Source: Chamaecyparis obtusa
Lineage: Eukaryota > Streptophyta > Pinopsida > Cupressales > Cupressaceae
Assembly: GCA_027943335.1 (NCBI GenBank)
Contig: BSBK01007023.1
Span: 62,001 to 126,000 of the forward strand
DNA length: 64,000 nucleotides
Direction: 5' to 3'
Part shown: one piece after another, positions 33,054 to 44,843 of the stretch
How the letters are laid out: each line of letters opens with the position of its first letter
Position numbering within the stretch: the first letter of the stretch is position 1
The notes under the pieces: model-generated
The model's database searches: none
Told to the model about the DNA's origin: nothing
The model's input: the letters and a program-made list of their open reading frames with translations, nothing else
Position numbers and translations under genes: made by a program

Positions 33054-34800
33054 AAACACTAGATGATTTAATTGTTATGATTTCTAAAAGAGAAAAGAAT
33101 GGTAAAGGAAAATATGAAGGTCAAATACCATTCAAATGCTTTTCATGTAATAATATTGGTCACTTTGCATCTAAGTGTCCTACAAGAGTTAAAAAGTTCA
33201 ACAATAACTACAAGCCTAAGTATACAAAGGAATGCTACTATGCTGGAGATGGAGTGTCAGATGAAGAATTGGGAGAAGAGGAGATTGGATTAATTACTCT
33301 TGAAGATGAAAAGAATTCTCAAGAGTTAGCATTGATTTCACAAGAAGACATCAGGATAGATTGGATCATTGAAAGTGGTTGATCACATCACATGATAGGT
33401 GACAAAGATAGATTTGTTCATTTGGACAGATACAATGGAGGCATGGTCAGATTTTGAGATAACACTCATAAACCTATCATTGGTAGAGGATCCATCACCT
33501 TGGATGGAAAGAACAACATTGATGATGTTCTTTATGTTGATGGTTTGAAACATAACCTACTGAGTGTTGGACAATTGCTTGACAAAGGCTACAGATTGGA
33601 GTTCAATGGAAACATGTCTATCATTAACAATAAGGAAGGAGAAATAATTGCATCAAGATCAAAGACTAAAGGTAATGTTTTTCAACTTAATTTAGAAGCA
33701 AGTTGTTTTATTGCTAAAGTAGATGATAGTTGGCTATGGCACAAAAGACTATGTCATATCAATTTTGATAACATACTAAAGATCAGTAATGTTAAGGCAA
33801 TAAGAGACCTACCTAGCATAGCAAAGTCAGTTGATACTATATGTAGGGAATGTGTAATGGGAAAGCATGTGAGGAATTCATTCAGGAGCAAGCATAATTC
33901 AACAGAGAACAAGCTGGATCTAATTCATATAGACCTATGTGGACCAGCTCAAACAAGATCATACTTTTGTGAAAGCTATTTCAGTTTGTTTATAGATGAT
34001 TATTCTAGAATGATGTGGGTTCCCTTCTTGAAAGATAAGTCAGAAGCATTTGAGAAGTTCAAAATATTCAAAAATAAGGTTGAGAATGAATTTGGACTTA
34101 AGATAAAATGTCTAAGGTTGGATAGATGAGGAGAATTCACCTTTGATAGATTCTATGAGTACTCTGAAGAACATGGCATAAAAAGATAGTTAAGTGCACC
34201 CAGAACACCTTAGCAGAATGGGATTGCAGAAAGAAGAAATGGGATTATCCTTGACACAGCGTGCACCATCATGATTGAAGAAAAATTTTCACATACCTAT
34301 TGGAGAGATGCACTCAATACAACAGTCTATACAATCAATAGAATACAATTAAGGCCCGGCACCGACAAGAGACCTTATGAGCTATGGTTTGGTAATGTTC
34401 CCATAGTGAAATACTTCAGAATCTTTGGAAGCAAGTGCTACATCAAGAGGGATGAAGCAGTAGGAAAGTTTGATGCAAGAAGTGATGAAGTTTATTTTCT
34501 TGGTTACTCTACTAAAAATAAAGCTTATAGATTTTTTAACTTAAGATTGAAGAAGATTATTCAAAGTGCTCATGTTAAGATTGATGAGAATTTTATGATT
34601 GAAGAAAGATATCATGATTACTCACCTATAATTGAAGATGAACCTAGACCCTCCACTAGTGAGATGATTGTTAAAGAGATGTTTGATAGTATCAATGTAT
34701 TGTTCAATGACCCTGAAACAAGTGAAGAAGAAACTTAGAAGGAAGATCAGATAGTATCACCTAAAGCTCTAAAGTTTACATCTAGAAACCATTCCAAGAA
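33054..34800 (+). pseudogene. pol: Zinc knuckle, protease and integrase of copia-2
   Basis: Intact knuckle CFSCNNIGHFASKC (33,140), then the protease signature IDWIIESG-stop-SHHM, with the codon after G a stop. GAG-pre-integrase reads LWHKRLCHINFDN…CRECVMGKHVR. Integrase core: Asp in IHIDLCGPAQ, Asp in CLRLDR, and Glu in NGIAERRNG. Stops occur at 33,380, 33,455, 34,127 and 34,211 (TAG-CAG at the PQQNG motif). Better preserved than copia-1. Confidence 0.85.
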
Positions 34801-34879
34801 TGAAATCATTGGAGATCAGAGCGAAAAAGTCTTAACAAGATCTCAAGCAAAGAATTCAGCTAGCAATGAAGCGGTATGT

Positions 34880-35272
34880 TTACTATCTCAGATTGAACCT
34901 TTAAGTGTTGAAGATGCATATAATGATTTAGATTGGCATGATGCTATGAAAGAAGAACTAGATCAGATTATTAAGAATGACACTTGGGAACTGGTCCCAA
35001 GACCTAGTGATAAGAATGTGATTGGAACAAAGTGGATATTCAGAAACAAGATGAATGAAGATGGTACATTAGTAAGAAATAAAGCAAGATTAGTATGTAA
35101 GGGATATGCGCAAAGAGAAGGCATTGATTATTTAGAAACATTTGTACCTATGAGAATATTAGAAGCTATTAAGTTGTTTCTAGCTTATGCAACAGTCAAA
35201 AAATTCAAAGTCTATCAGATGGATGTCAAGTTAGCATTATTGAATGGAGATTTGAAAGAAGAATTAGTCATA
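34880..35272 (+). pseudogene. pol: N-terminal reverse transcriptase of copia-2, truncated at the fusion
   Basis: Open from WHDAMKEELDQIIKNDTWEL through GTKWIFRNKMNEDG, RNKARLVCKGYAQ and VYQMDVKLALLNGDLKEEL. The next residues should be the VYIEQPEGF block; instead the same frame runs into a coiled coil. Everything after the first third of RT, including YVDD and RNase H, is missing. Confidence 0.85.
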
Positions 35273-36268
35273 AAAAATTTGAAAGAATGCTATGCTAGTG
35301 ATCTAGGGACAATGGTCAAGAAGCTAAATGAAGAAAACAAAACCTTAAAATAAAAACTTGAAGAGTTTGATGATAAGCTGACTAATAATCAAGAATTCTA
35401 TGATGAACAGATCAAAGAGAACCTTCAACTGAATGAAGAACTAAGGCAAGAAAACATGGAAATCTTGGCGCTAAGGAATATCAAAGAAAGCTTGGAGTCT
35501 GAATTGAAAGAAGTAAAGAATCACATTGACAAATTACACACCAGTTTTGATTTGATAGAATCTTAGTTGTATGCAAGGAGAGTCAAAGGAGACACTAGCT
35601 ATATTGGATACAATGAAGCACAAAATTAGATTGACAACATGTGAGCAAGAAAGGATTCACAAAAGGACTCTACTGATGCTGAAAAGACTGAAGAACAAAT
35701 CATAGATAATGGCGAACCACCTAAGAATGAGTGCAAGCAAGTAGAATGCACTTTTTTTGCATGTAACAAGCATGGACACATTGCAAGGAACTGTACAAAG
35801 GTAAGACCTTTTAATGGCTACTATTATTCATGCAACAAGTTTGGTCATAGAGCTATGAATTACAAGACTAGTAAGAACAATAGGATTCAACAAGATCAGA
35901 GAAATCAAAATCAGACAAATGGAAGAAGTTCTCAAAATGTTACATGCCAAATATGTAACTATAATAGTCACACAACAAAACAAAGTAGAATGGTGACTTA
36001 TGTCAATGCACTAAGGAATATAAGACCTGTAGTCATTTTTCACTCTTGTAACAAGGCTAGACATATCTCAAGGTTCTGTAGATCAAGGATGCAAGGTCAA
36101 GGAAGCCCTAAAAAGGTCAAAGAACTAGTTTTGGATCTCGTAGGAAAAGTTAATTTTTTCAAAGCCTCAGATGATATGAGCATGATTTGGCTAGAGAAAA
36201 TGAAGGACAAGACTGATAAGAATGTATTGGATGCATCCATAGTGGACGCACCCTCTACATCTAGATGA
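35273..36268 (+). pseudogene. ORF1 of copy C (coiled coil and zinc knuckles), fused to copia RT
   Basis: Continues the RT frame as MVKKLNEENKTLK, stop, KLEEFDDKLTNN, a heptad-rich helix aligning with ORF1 of A (VIKELLEKNGSLQEEVGKF). A GYNEAQN motif sits where A and B have GYxxEGESSK. Four degenerate knuckles follow (FACNKHGHIARNC, YYSCNKFGHRAMNY, CQICNYNSHTT, FHSCNKARHISRFC). Stops at 35,351, 35,564, 35,627 and 35,639. Confidence 0.7.
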
Positions 36269-36712
36269 ATGGCCCTCAGGGTCATAGGGGGAGCTAATTT
36301 ATCTCTAGACCCATGCATGGCTGGTATACTTATCCTTAGAGTATGTGCCTTTAGAATTAAGCTTTTGGAGTATAAAGGTACCTATGTGCAAGAGCACACA
36401 TACTGATTGTGAATAGAACTAGAGTTGGAAATTTTGAAGTGATAGCCTAGTTTACGTGACTTGCATTAATGGTAGAATTTTCACTTTAAAGTACATAGAA
36501 GTTATTGGATTTCTCATTTCATTCAAATTCAGAGTGATAGGAGAGTATAAACAGCCTTGGAAGTTGTTATTAAGTCTTGGAGATTGATCTTTCAGAGATT
36601 TGCAGTAATTATTAGTGCATTTGGTCAGTTGCAAAAACCCTAGCTCATTGCACTGATTCAAAAGCCTTCATATTATCTCAGAGTTCAGTTGGAAAGCATT
36701 TACAAGTAAGTC
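36269..36712 (+). other. ORF1-ORF2 spacer of copy C
   Basis: Non-coding, as in A and B. It contains a CATTCAAATTC…GAGAGTATAAACAGCC stretch resembling a weak TATA region near 36,545, which could drive ORF2. This is only a suggestion. Confidence 0.3.
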
Positions 36713-37158
36713 ATGGCCACTCCCATTGTTTATGATGTCACTGAGAAGAAGAGATATGTTTTCAAGAAAAATCCATTTAAATCAACTCTAGATGATTTAG
36801 AGGGAGCTTTCTCCCACACGCCTATGGGTGTCATGCATGTGGAAGACATTAGGGCATATATCTACTATAAGAAGGAACCAGTTGGATTAGGTAGGCTAAG
36901 AGAACACATGGACACCATGTTGAAACTAGATAAAACATTCATTGATGAATTTTCTAAATGGAATGATCACCCTTTAGTTGAGTATGCTATTGCATATGAA
37001 TTATATGAGACAGAATGGATAAAAATTTTATTAAGTAGAATTCATGATGATTTGTTTTGGATTGGTGATATACCAGTTACACTCACTAATGACTTGATAC
37101 ATGAGATGACAAGCCTTTCTAGGATAGGCATCGTCCTTCCTGTGGGAAAGGATGTTAA
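36713..37158 (+). pseudogene. ORF2 of copy C, N-terminal part
   Basis: Begins MATPIVYDVTEKKRYVFK at the family start position. Contains LEGAFSHTPMGVMHVEDIRA and ETEWIKILLSRIHDDLFWIG, which match ORF2 of B, and MTSLSRIG in place of the usual ITGLP. It is open to 37,158, where element V interrupts it. The frame resumes at 43,672 (KKMVEKTCTSRS). Confidence 0.75.
37154..37158 (+). repeat. Target-site duplication of element V, left copy (GTTAA)
   Basis: GTTAA precedes TGTATCATC; GTTAG follows the 3' LTR at 43,667-43,671. One transition difference. Confidence 0.75.
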
Positions 37159-38872
37159 TGTATCATCTTAAAATGGAAGCACTTCCATGTTAAGAGCATT
37201 TATACCTTCAAGTAATTGGTTTGGGTTCATGGTGAATTCTTTGAATTGATCTTTGCTTGGATCTAGCTTTCTCCCCACTTTCCACTTCTTCCCTACACTT
37301 GATTTCTTCATTCTAGATGAAATTAGGGTTAGGATCTTGAGGATTCTCCTTAATTTCCCTTTTCCATGGCTCTATTTTCTAGGTAGGATTTAGAAATAGG
37401 TCCTCCTGGCTTTCATCATAGTCATCATAGGATTTTATGTCTATCTCTGATATTCTATCCCTGTCTAATATCATTTCTAGGTTTCTCAGCATCCCTGGGA
37501 CCTCCTGACCTAGCTCTGACTAAATCTGGGCCCAGGGTCAAATTCAAGGTTGATCTTGACTAGGTTAGGATCAAGCTCAAACCTAACTAGGTCAGTTCCA
37601 GCCTCAATTTTTCCCCCCTCATTCAAATTTCTAGAATTCTTGATTTTTGGACATCGGGCTTTCAGGATATTTATTTTCCCACCTCTGGGTTAACCATTTC
37701 AGGTTTTGGGATGGTAAATCCTTTAATTTCATTTAATCTAGGTATATTTTCTAAATTTTAAGACCTAATTGTGATTTATTTCTCAAAAATGGCCCCTCTA
37801 GAGGATTCTGCCCTAGTTCACTATGAAAGGAGACCTTCCTCTCTCATTTTCACATCTATTATTCGTATCTCATCCTCAAGCACTCTCAAGATCTCAAGGT
37901 GATCAAGAAAGAATCCATTCAAGCATTCAATTCCTCTTCTCCATCCAAGTTCTCTATTGAAGATCAAGGATTCAAGCATTCAAGCCATTCAAGGGATTTG
38001 GTTCAACTATTCAAGATTCATCATTCAAACCCTAGATCTAGCCATCATGATGGTGTGATCTTCCTTCAAGATCTTTTGTTCATCTTCAAGATCCATTTCA
38101 TTCTTCCTTCATGGTGGATTCCAAGTGTACAATTATGGAGGTTCGATTTACATTTATTGTTTTGTTCAAGCTTTCATATCAATATACTTGTTTACATTCA
38201 AAATACAATTGCATATCTATTGAATTGCATAGCTTCATTGTTAGATCATTTTCTACTACTTGCTAGCATTCCTATTTCAATTTCAATATTAAGGTTGATT
38301 CCAAACTGGGGTTTTACCAAGGAAAACACCTCAAGAAAACAATAAAAACCTTCATTTTCTTACAGGTACAGGTGAGGAATTTTGGATCTAAGAGAGAATT
38401 TGGATACCCTTTTCGACAAACTTTCAAGATCTACAAATAGAATTCAAATCAGACTTCAAATAAAGAATGTAGTATTTGACCTTTTATGAGGGTCAAACCC
38501 GACTTGAGCTCATCTTGGAGAAAGATTTATGGGTTTTCTCTCTCTCGGCATTTCCAGTCTAGAACATGTTTTAGAATTTCTTGAAAGTACACACAGACAT
38601 CAAAATTTGACATTTCTAGATCTTCCCTAATTTGAGGTTAGTATTTATATTTCAATTACTAAAGACTTTAATTCAACCATAGGTAAACAAAGGGTTATTC
38701 TCTCTCTCTTCCATATTCTCATTAGATTGATTTGATTGTGTATTATCCTTTTTGGTTGATCAAATTGGATTTCTCCTTTGGGAATTTGGATTTAGGAGTG
38801 AATCTCATATTTCGCCCATATAATACACACATACACATTTGAATAGAGGTGATTCCATTTTACTTCTATTCA
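37159..38872 (+). repeat. 5' LTR of element V
   Basis: TGTATCATCTTAAAATGGAAG…TTCTATTCA. Includes GAACCTAACTAGGTTAGG-like short repeats (37,545-37,590) and a CTATGAAAGGAG start-like region (37,820). Matches 41,973-43,666. Confidence 0.9.
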
Positions 38873-38875
38873 TTT

Positions 38876-38892
38876 TGGTGAACCTGAAAAAC
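38876..38892 (+). promoter_or_regulatory. Probable primer binding site of element V
   Basis: TGGTGAACCTGAAAAAC lies three bases after the LTR end, where a primer site is expected. I cannot name the tRNA. Confidence 0.4.
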
Positions 38893-39061
38893 TTACTCTC
38901 CTTCATTTTGAAGAATTAGATGCCCTATTGTGTTAGATTTTAGATCCTTTCTTGCATTTAGATTAGATCTAGTCTATGCTCTTGCATTTTAAAGTTCAAA
39001 AATACAAAAAAAATCTATATAATCAATAAAATCCAAAAAAATTTCTTGCGTTCCATTTTCT

Positions 39062-40108
39062 ATGGTGACTATTAAGATGCTTTGGTGTGTAATTATGTTC
39101 TTCATTACTCTTCTTTTAGCATCTATTTATCATACCTATGATGTTTATGAAAGTATTATTCACTTCTTTATGTTGATGACCCTTCACTTTGCTCTTGCTT
39201 ATGCTTTTGTGAAATTGACTGACACTAATCTATCTACATTGAAAACCTTCATTAAAGATTTATGTGGTAGCCTTATTAATCTTTTGGATTATGTGAAGAA
39301 TTTGGTAGATGATACACCATCTCCTAATCTTCCTAATCCTAATCCTAATCCTATCAATCCTAATCTTAATCCTATCAATCCTAATCCTAATCTTCCTAAT
39401 CTTAATCTGATACCTAATTCTCCATCTGTTCATTCTCGCTCTTCCCATACTTATGATGGGATTCAACCTATAGTTCAGGATGTGGATGTGCAAGATTTCT
39501 TTGATTTACCTTCTCCTCTAATTCATGATGATATTAAAGGAAAGGGTAAAGAAACTTCTTTCAATCCTATTATCTCACCTTATGCAACCTTTACTCATGA
39601 GCATGATAAACAATCACCTCATGTAGAAGCTTTACATAATATGTATACTATTGGATATAATATGGTGACTAAACAAGGTTATAAAGGTTTAGGGCTTGGA
39701 GTTAATGAGCATGGTATTAGGTTTCCAGTTCATATACCCCTAAAACCGAATAGGTATAGTGTTGGTTGTTTGAAATCTCAAGTTAAGGTAGGTGATGCTA
39801 AACATCGTCCTCCTCTCCCCACATCTATCCTAGATAACTCTACTACTCATCAAGAAATTTCTAAAAAGGTATATGTTGACCTAATGAATTCCAAGAAAGA
39901 AATCTTTAGACCTATGTCGATCAATGCTTTATACAAATACAAATGTCCTTTTCATTATAGTAACAAACATTTGCTTGCTGATTGTAAACATTTCAAGCTA
40001 TATGTTAGAGAAAGAGTTGCTTTAGGAATTATATCTCACTCTTGTGTAGTTTTACAATTCCTTCATAATTTTGATATAGGGGATTCCCCTCCTTTAGATA
40101 TAATATAG
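39062..40108 (+). CDS. Intact ORF of element V: hydrophobic N-terminus, G-patch, zinc knuckle
   Basis: 348 residues, open from the ATG about 190 bases after the LTR to a TAG. Residues 7-22 and 31-52 are strongly hydrophobic and could be two membrane helices. Residues 85-120 are an Asn-Pro-Leu repeat. Residues about 197-227 fit a G-patch (GYNMVTKQGYKGLGLG, then HGIRFPVHI); this glycine-rich motif binds RNA or helicases in cell proteins and occurs in some retroelement polyproteins. C295-x2-H298-x4-H303-x4-C308 is a knuckle of plant gypsy Gag type. No protease or RT is joined to it. The combination is unusual; it might be a relict Gag-Pro that lost the enzyme, or a captured gene. It is the longest uninterrupted frame in this part of the window. 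Confidence 0.7.
   Translation: MVTIKMLWCVIMFFITLLLASIYHTYDVYESIIHFFMLMTLHFALAYAFVKLTDTNLSTLKTFIKDLCGSLINLLDYVKNLVDDTPSPNLPNPNPNPINPNLNPINPNPNLPNLNLIPNSPSVHSRSSHTYDGIQPIVQDVDVQDFFDLPSPLIHDDIKGKGKETSFNPIISPYATFTHEHDKQSPHVEALHNMYTIGYNMVTKQGYKGLGLGVNEHGIRFPVHIPLKPNRYSVGCLKSQVKVGDAKHRPPLPTSILDNSTTHQEISKKVYVDLMNSKKEIFRPMSINALYKYKCPFHYSNKHLLADCKHFKLYVRERVALGIISHSCVVLQFLHNFDIGDSPPLDII
39326..39412 (+). repeat. Six-base repeat coding Asn-Pro
   Basis: CCTAAT/CCTATCAAT units repeated about fourteen times with small changes, giving the NP/NL run of the G-patch ORF. Confidence 0.85.
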
Positions 40109-40109
40109 A

Positions 40110-41956
40110 TGTTCTTTCCCTCTTATCTCATGACTAGGGGGAAAGAGGTGTATCTTCATCCAGTCTCCAAGGATTCATTAGGTCTTTTATTGGGGCTTAA
40201 TTGTTATTCTTTCCCTACTATTTTTCTATGGCTTTGCATTATGTTTTTAATCATCCATGGAATCTATCCTTTCTTTTCAAGATATTTTTTCTAAGACATT
40301 TGTTTTGCAAAGGTATCCCTTGTCTTTATCTAGGGGGAAAGGTACCTCTTTCTTTCTCTTTGTCTAGGGAGTCACTTTCCTTAGCTTAGTGGTAGTTGTT
40401 TATATTGCAATATTCTTTCAACATATTGACAGATGTTTTGACTATGGATAACCGTCTTATATGAGAATTTGTTGTCCTAAGTTGTCACTTCTTCTCTATG
40501 TTACAAATTATGTTCTTTATAAACTCTCATCCTTTCTTTGGTGGTAAAGTTGTTTCCCTCATTCCAAAGATTGCTCTTCCTCTTTTTTGCAGGGGGCTTG
40601 ATGATTGAATCTTTGTTCCCACTTTTGAAAGATGATATTTTGTCTAAAGTAATCTTGTTTGGTAGGGGGGCTTGTTGATAAGATCTCTTTCTTTGAGGAT
40701 CCTTTTCCATAAGTGACATATCCTTTTCATGATTATCTATATTCTTGGATGTAGGGGTCAATATCCCTCACTAAGCATATGGTGTACATTGTTGTAAACA
40801 TGATATCTCCTTGCCTTGTGAAGTAGGTATCCTCTTCCATCTTTGTTCCTATGCTTGAGGGGAAAGGATGTCATCTCCTTCTTTTCTATCTTTCCCTGAT
40901 GCACCTCTTTCCTTGGGTAAATAGTATTTATCTATTATGTGATATCCAATCATACATGAAAATAATGGTTTGCATTAAGGATCTATGTCCTTGATAATAA
41001 CCTCTTTTTTTGTTTGGCATTAGGTTCCCATGGTTGATATACCTCTAGCCTTGGAAAATAAATAGTGTGCTATCCCTCATAAGGGTTACTTTCTTTTCAC
41101 TTTTTGCATGATATCTCTTTACATTCATCCCTTCCATGGCCTCATAGGAGCTGTGACCTTCTTGGCTTGGATTGGGTGTTGTTTGAGGATATTTTCTTGA
41201 TGCTAAAGAAGGCTTTATCCTTATTATATTCTTTCCTTAGCATGTCAAAATAGTATGATTTTTCCATATTAAGCAGGGGGGCATATATAGGGTCTCCCTT
41301 GTATTATAGTTTTTTATTTTTACATGCTAAATCTTGGAAGGTAACACTCATAAGTTTCTAAATCCTAAAACGACATGCACCTATATGCTAAATCTTCCAA
41401 AGGTAATGCACATAAGTTGCTAAATCCTTAGGAGACACACATTTTATAATCATAGTGATACAAGAAGGTGGATCTATGGATATTTGAGAAGCTGTTAGAA
41501 GACACATTACATTTGCAAGCATAGTTTATGGGTGAACCTGTTGGGCTCTCCCTCTAGGGTGATTCGCGGTAAGGTGGGCATCTTACTAGGTGAGGTAATC
41601 ACTTTCTCTTTTGTCTCTTTTTTCTTTCATGGTAATAGGAAGGGATCATGAAGCTGTGTTATTTATAGTGTTGTTCTTGTCTTTCTTATGTAAACATTTA
41701 TGCTTTTATGATAGCTTTCCAAATATGATATTAGTATGAGAAATATTTCTTAGCGAGGTTTCTTATGCTTATTGATTTGGGTTGTTTAGTAATAACCCTT
41801 GTTCTTTTGACACCCTCATGCATGTATGTCAAGTTAGAATCCTTAGTATAGGGGCTTGTGTCCTTAGCTAAGTGTTATTTTATCTCTTTATGAATCCACT
41901 AGGATCTTCTCTTTCTTCTCCTTTACCAAGAGTTTCCATCGACTCCATATTCGTGC
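40110..41956 (+). other. Non-coding interior of element V
   Basis: No long ORF. Several GGGGG(A)AAGG runs recur (40,137, 40,333, 40,857, 41,275), like spare polypurine tracts scattered over 1.8 kb. The lost pol region would have been here. Confidence 0.45.
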
Positions 41957-41972
41957 TAAAGTGGGGGCTTAA
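41957..41972 (+). promoter_or_regulatory. Polypurine tract of element V
   Basis: TAAAGTGGGGGCTTAA abuts the 3' LTR start TGTATTATC. Confidence 0.8.
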
Positions 41973-43666
41973 TGTATTATCTTAAAATGGAAGCACTTCC
42001 TTTTTAAGAGCATTTAGCCCTCTAAGTAAGTGGTTTGGGGTCATGGTGAATGCTTTGAATTGATCTTTTCTTGGATCTATCTTTCTCCCCGCTTTCCACT
42101 TCTTCCCTGCACTTGATTTCTTCATTCTAGGTGAAATTAGGGTTAGGATCTCAAGGATTCTCCTTAATTTCCCTCTTTAATGGCTCTATTTTCTAGGTAG
42201 GATATAGAAATAGGTCCTCTTGGATTTCATCATAGCCACCATTGGTTTTTATTTCTATCCCTGATATTCTATCCCTATCTGATATCATTTCTAGGTTTCT
42301 GGGCATTCCCGAGACCTCCTAACCTGGCTCTGACTGAATCTAGGCCTAGGGAAAAATTTGAGGTTGATCCTGACTAGGTTAGTTTCAAGGTTGAACCTAA
42401 CTAGGTTAGGTCCAACCTCAATTTTTCCCCACTCATTCAAATTTCTAGAATTCTTGATTTTCGGGCATCGAGCTTTCAGCATATTTATTTTCCCACTTCC
42501 AGGTTAACCATTTCGGGTTTTAGGATGGTAAATATTTTAATTGAATTTAATATAGGTATATGTTCTAAAGGTTAGGACCTAATTTGGATTTAATTCTCCA
42601 AGGTGTCCCCTCTAGAGGATTGTGCCCTAGTTCACTATAAAAGGAGGCCTTCCTCTCTCATTTTCACATCCATTATTCATATCTCATCTTCGAGCACTCT
42701 CAAGCTCTCAAGGTGATCAAGTAAGCATCCATTCAAGCATTCATGTCCTCTTCTCCATCCATGTTCTCCATTGAAGATCAAGGATTCAAGCATTCAAGCC
42801 ATTGAAGGTATTTGGTTCAAGTATTCAAGATTCATCATTCAAACCCTAGATCTAGCCATCATGATGGTGTGATCTTCCTTCAAGATCCATTTCATTTTCC
42901 TTCAAGGTGGATTCCAAGCATACAATCATGGAGGTTTGATTTACATTTATTGTTTCATTCAATATTTCATATCAATATACTTGTTTACATTCAAAATACA
43001 ATAGCATATCTATTGAATTGCATAGCTTCATTGTCAGATCCTTTTCTACTACTTGCTAGCATTCCTATTTCAATTTTAATATTAAAGTTGATTCCAAACC
43101 AGGGTTTGACCAAGGTAAAACCCTCAAATAAACAAACCAAACCTTCATTTTCTTGTAGATACAGATGTGGAATTTCATATCGAAGAGTGAATTTGGATAC
43201 CCTTTTCAGCAAACTTCCAAGAGCTGCGAACAGAATTTGAATTAGACTTCAAATAAAGAATGTAGTATTTGACCTTTTATGAGGGTCAAACCCAACCTGA
43301 GCTCATCTTGGAGAAAGATTTATGGGTTTTCTCTATCTTGGCATTTCCATTCCAGAATAGGTTTGAGAATTGCCTAAAAGTACACATAGACATCAGAATT
43401 TGACATTTTCTAGATCTTCCCTAATTTGAGGTTAATATTTATATTTCAATTACTAAAGACTTCAATTCAACCATAGGAAAAAAAAGGGTTATTCTCTCTC
43501 TCTTCCATATTCTCCTTAGATTGATTTGATTGTGTATTAACCTATTTGGTTGATCAAATTGGATTTCTCATTTGGGAATTTGGATTTAGGAGTGAATCTC
43601 ATATTTCCCCCATAAAATACACACATACACATTTGAATAGCGGTGATTCCATTTTACTTCTATTCA
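41973..43666 (+). repeat. 3' LTR of element V
   Basis: Parallel to the 5' LTR to TTCTATTCA. GTTAG follows as the duplication. Confidence 0.9.
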
Positions 43667-44843
43667 GTTAGAAAGATGGTTGAGAAAACATGTACATCAA
43701 GGAGCGATAGGCACGACATGAAAATTGAGCCTATTGAGAAAGCAGACATCAAATTGATGTCAATGATACTGGGATATAGGTTTCATCACACTAGCAGGGT
43801 GAATAGTGTGTCTACAGGCACTATTATAGTAGCCATCAAACTTATGAAGGAAGATGGATAATTCAACTTATGTGAAATCTTGTTTGCATAGTTGATTGAT
43901 AACATCAAGGCCATCAAGCATGAAAAGACAAAGATATTCAGGTTTAGGTCATTAATCATTTACATGTACCTTCATATAGTTGGGAAGATATTAGATTTGT
44001 ATTTGGAAAAGTCCATTCCAACCATGCCTTAGATATCCAACAAAGCTTCCATTGAAAGCACATTAAGGGATTATATAACTTTGGAATTGAAGACCTTTAG
44101 AGTCAAGATGAAAATGAGGTATCGAATTCCAGAAAGCATTGTGGAAAAGTATAAGGATACTATTTGCTTTATGGTAGAGATAGACACAACTTGCATGGAA
44201 GCTGTTGAACCAATAACTGAGTGGATTCATCCACTTGGCTATGAGGTAGAGGAACAGGTCCTTGAATCATATTCATAGATACTATTATCAACCCCCAAAG
44301 ATCCTAATGAACCTAGATGGGGAACATATGAGGAGAAGACAAGAGAATTAGATGCAAAGCTAAACAATGCATCAACAAAAAGAAAGGTTGCTAAAGTCAC
44401 ATCAGAGATCTTAAGGATTCTTGGTGTATCCCAAGAAGACCTTGATAAAGAAAGGGATGAAAATATTTCTTTTGGAACTGAAGAGCGCAGATACAGCTAA
44501 GGCAGAATCACACAACCCCAAGATGAAGAAGATAAAAATTGAAAATGATGATAGTCAGAAGGGTAAAGAAGATGATACTTCTTCTACACCCAAGGAAACC
44601 ATTGACCTTACTACTCCTCCCAAGTATAAGGAAATGCCTAAGAGAAAGAAAGAGGATGGTACTAGTTATCCATCCTCAAGAGTCACAACGAATAGAAGGA
44701 ACACCCAAGCACCTCCTGAAGTAAGCTTCAAACCCACTCTTAGTGTGCTAAGTGCCAGAATAGTTGATGAGGGAAGAATTGACCAAGTAGGAAAATTCTA
44801 TGACAAGTATAATGAAATAGAAAAATCTGAGATTCATGATATG
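43667..44843 (+). pseudogene. ORF2 of copy C, middle part
   Basis: With V and one duplication removed, the frame of the N-terminal part continues without a shift. It contains FHHTSRVNSVSTG (compare YKIFQSSRLNSV), DTICFMVEIDTTCMEAVEPI and HPLGYEV, GTYEEKTRELD, then a Lys/Ser/Thr-rich segment (DDSQKGKEDDTSSTP) and KFYDKYNEIEKSEIHD. Stops at 43,859, 43,889 and 44,276, and a shift near 44,420. Z1 cuts it at 44,843. Confidence 0.7.

Larger units (their letters stand above)
37159..43666 (+). mobile_element. Element V: LTR retrotransposon with 1.7-kb LTRs and a G-patch ORF
   Basis: Two LTRs of 1,714 and 1,694 bases flank a 3.1-kb interior with one long ORF, a polypurine tract and no protease, RT or integrase. 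It is inserted in ORF2 of copy C. It looks like a large non-autonomous derivative. The C-x2-H-x4-H-x4-C knuckle is of the kind found in plant Ty3-gypsy Gag, so a gypsy origin is likely (inference). Confidence 0.85.

Noticed and set aside
39326..39412. Telomere-like or satellite repeat (CCTAAT)
   Set aside because: It is short, in frame inside the G-patch ORF and codes for Asn-Pro; it does not match the plant telomere unit.
40501..40761. Minus-strand ORF of 86 residues in element V
   Set aside because: No homology or motif, and opposite to the element's coding strand.
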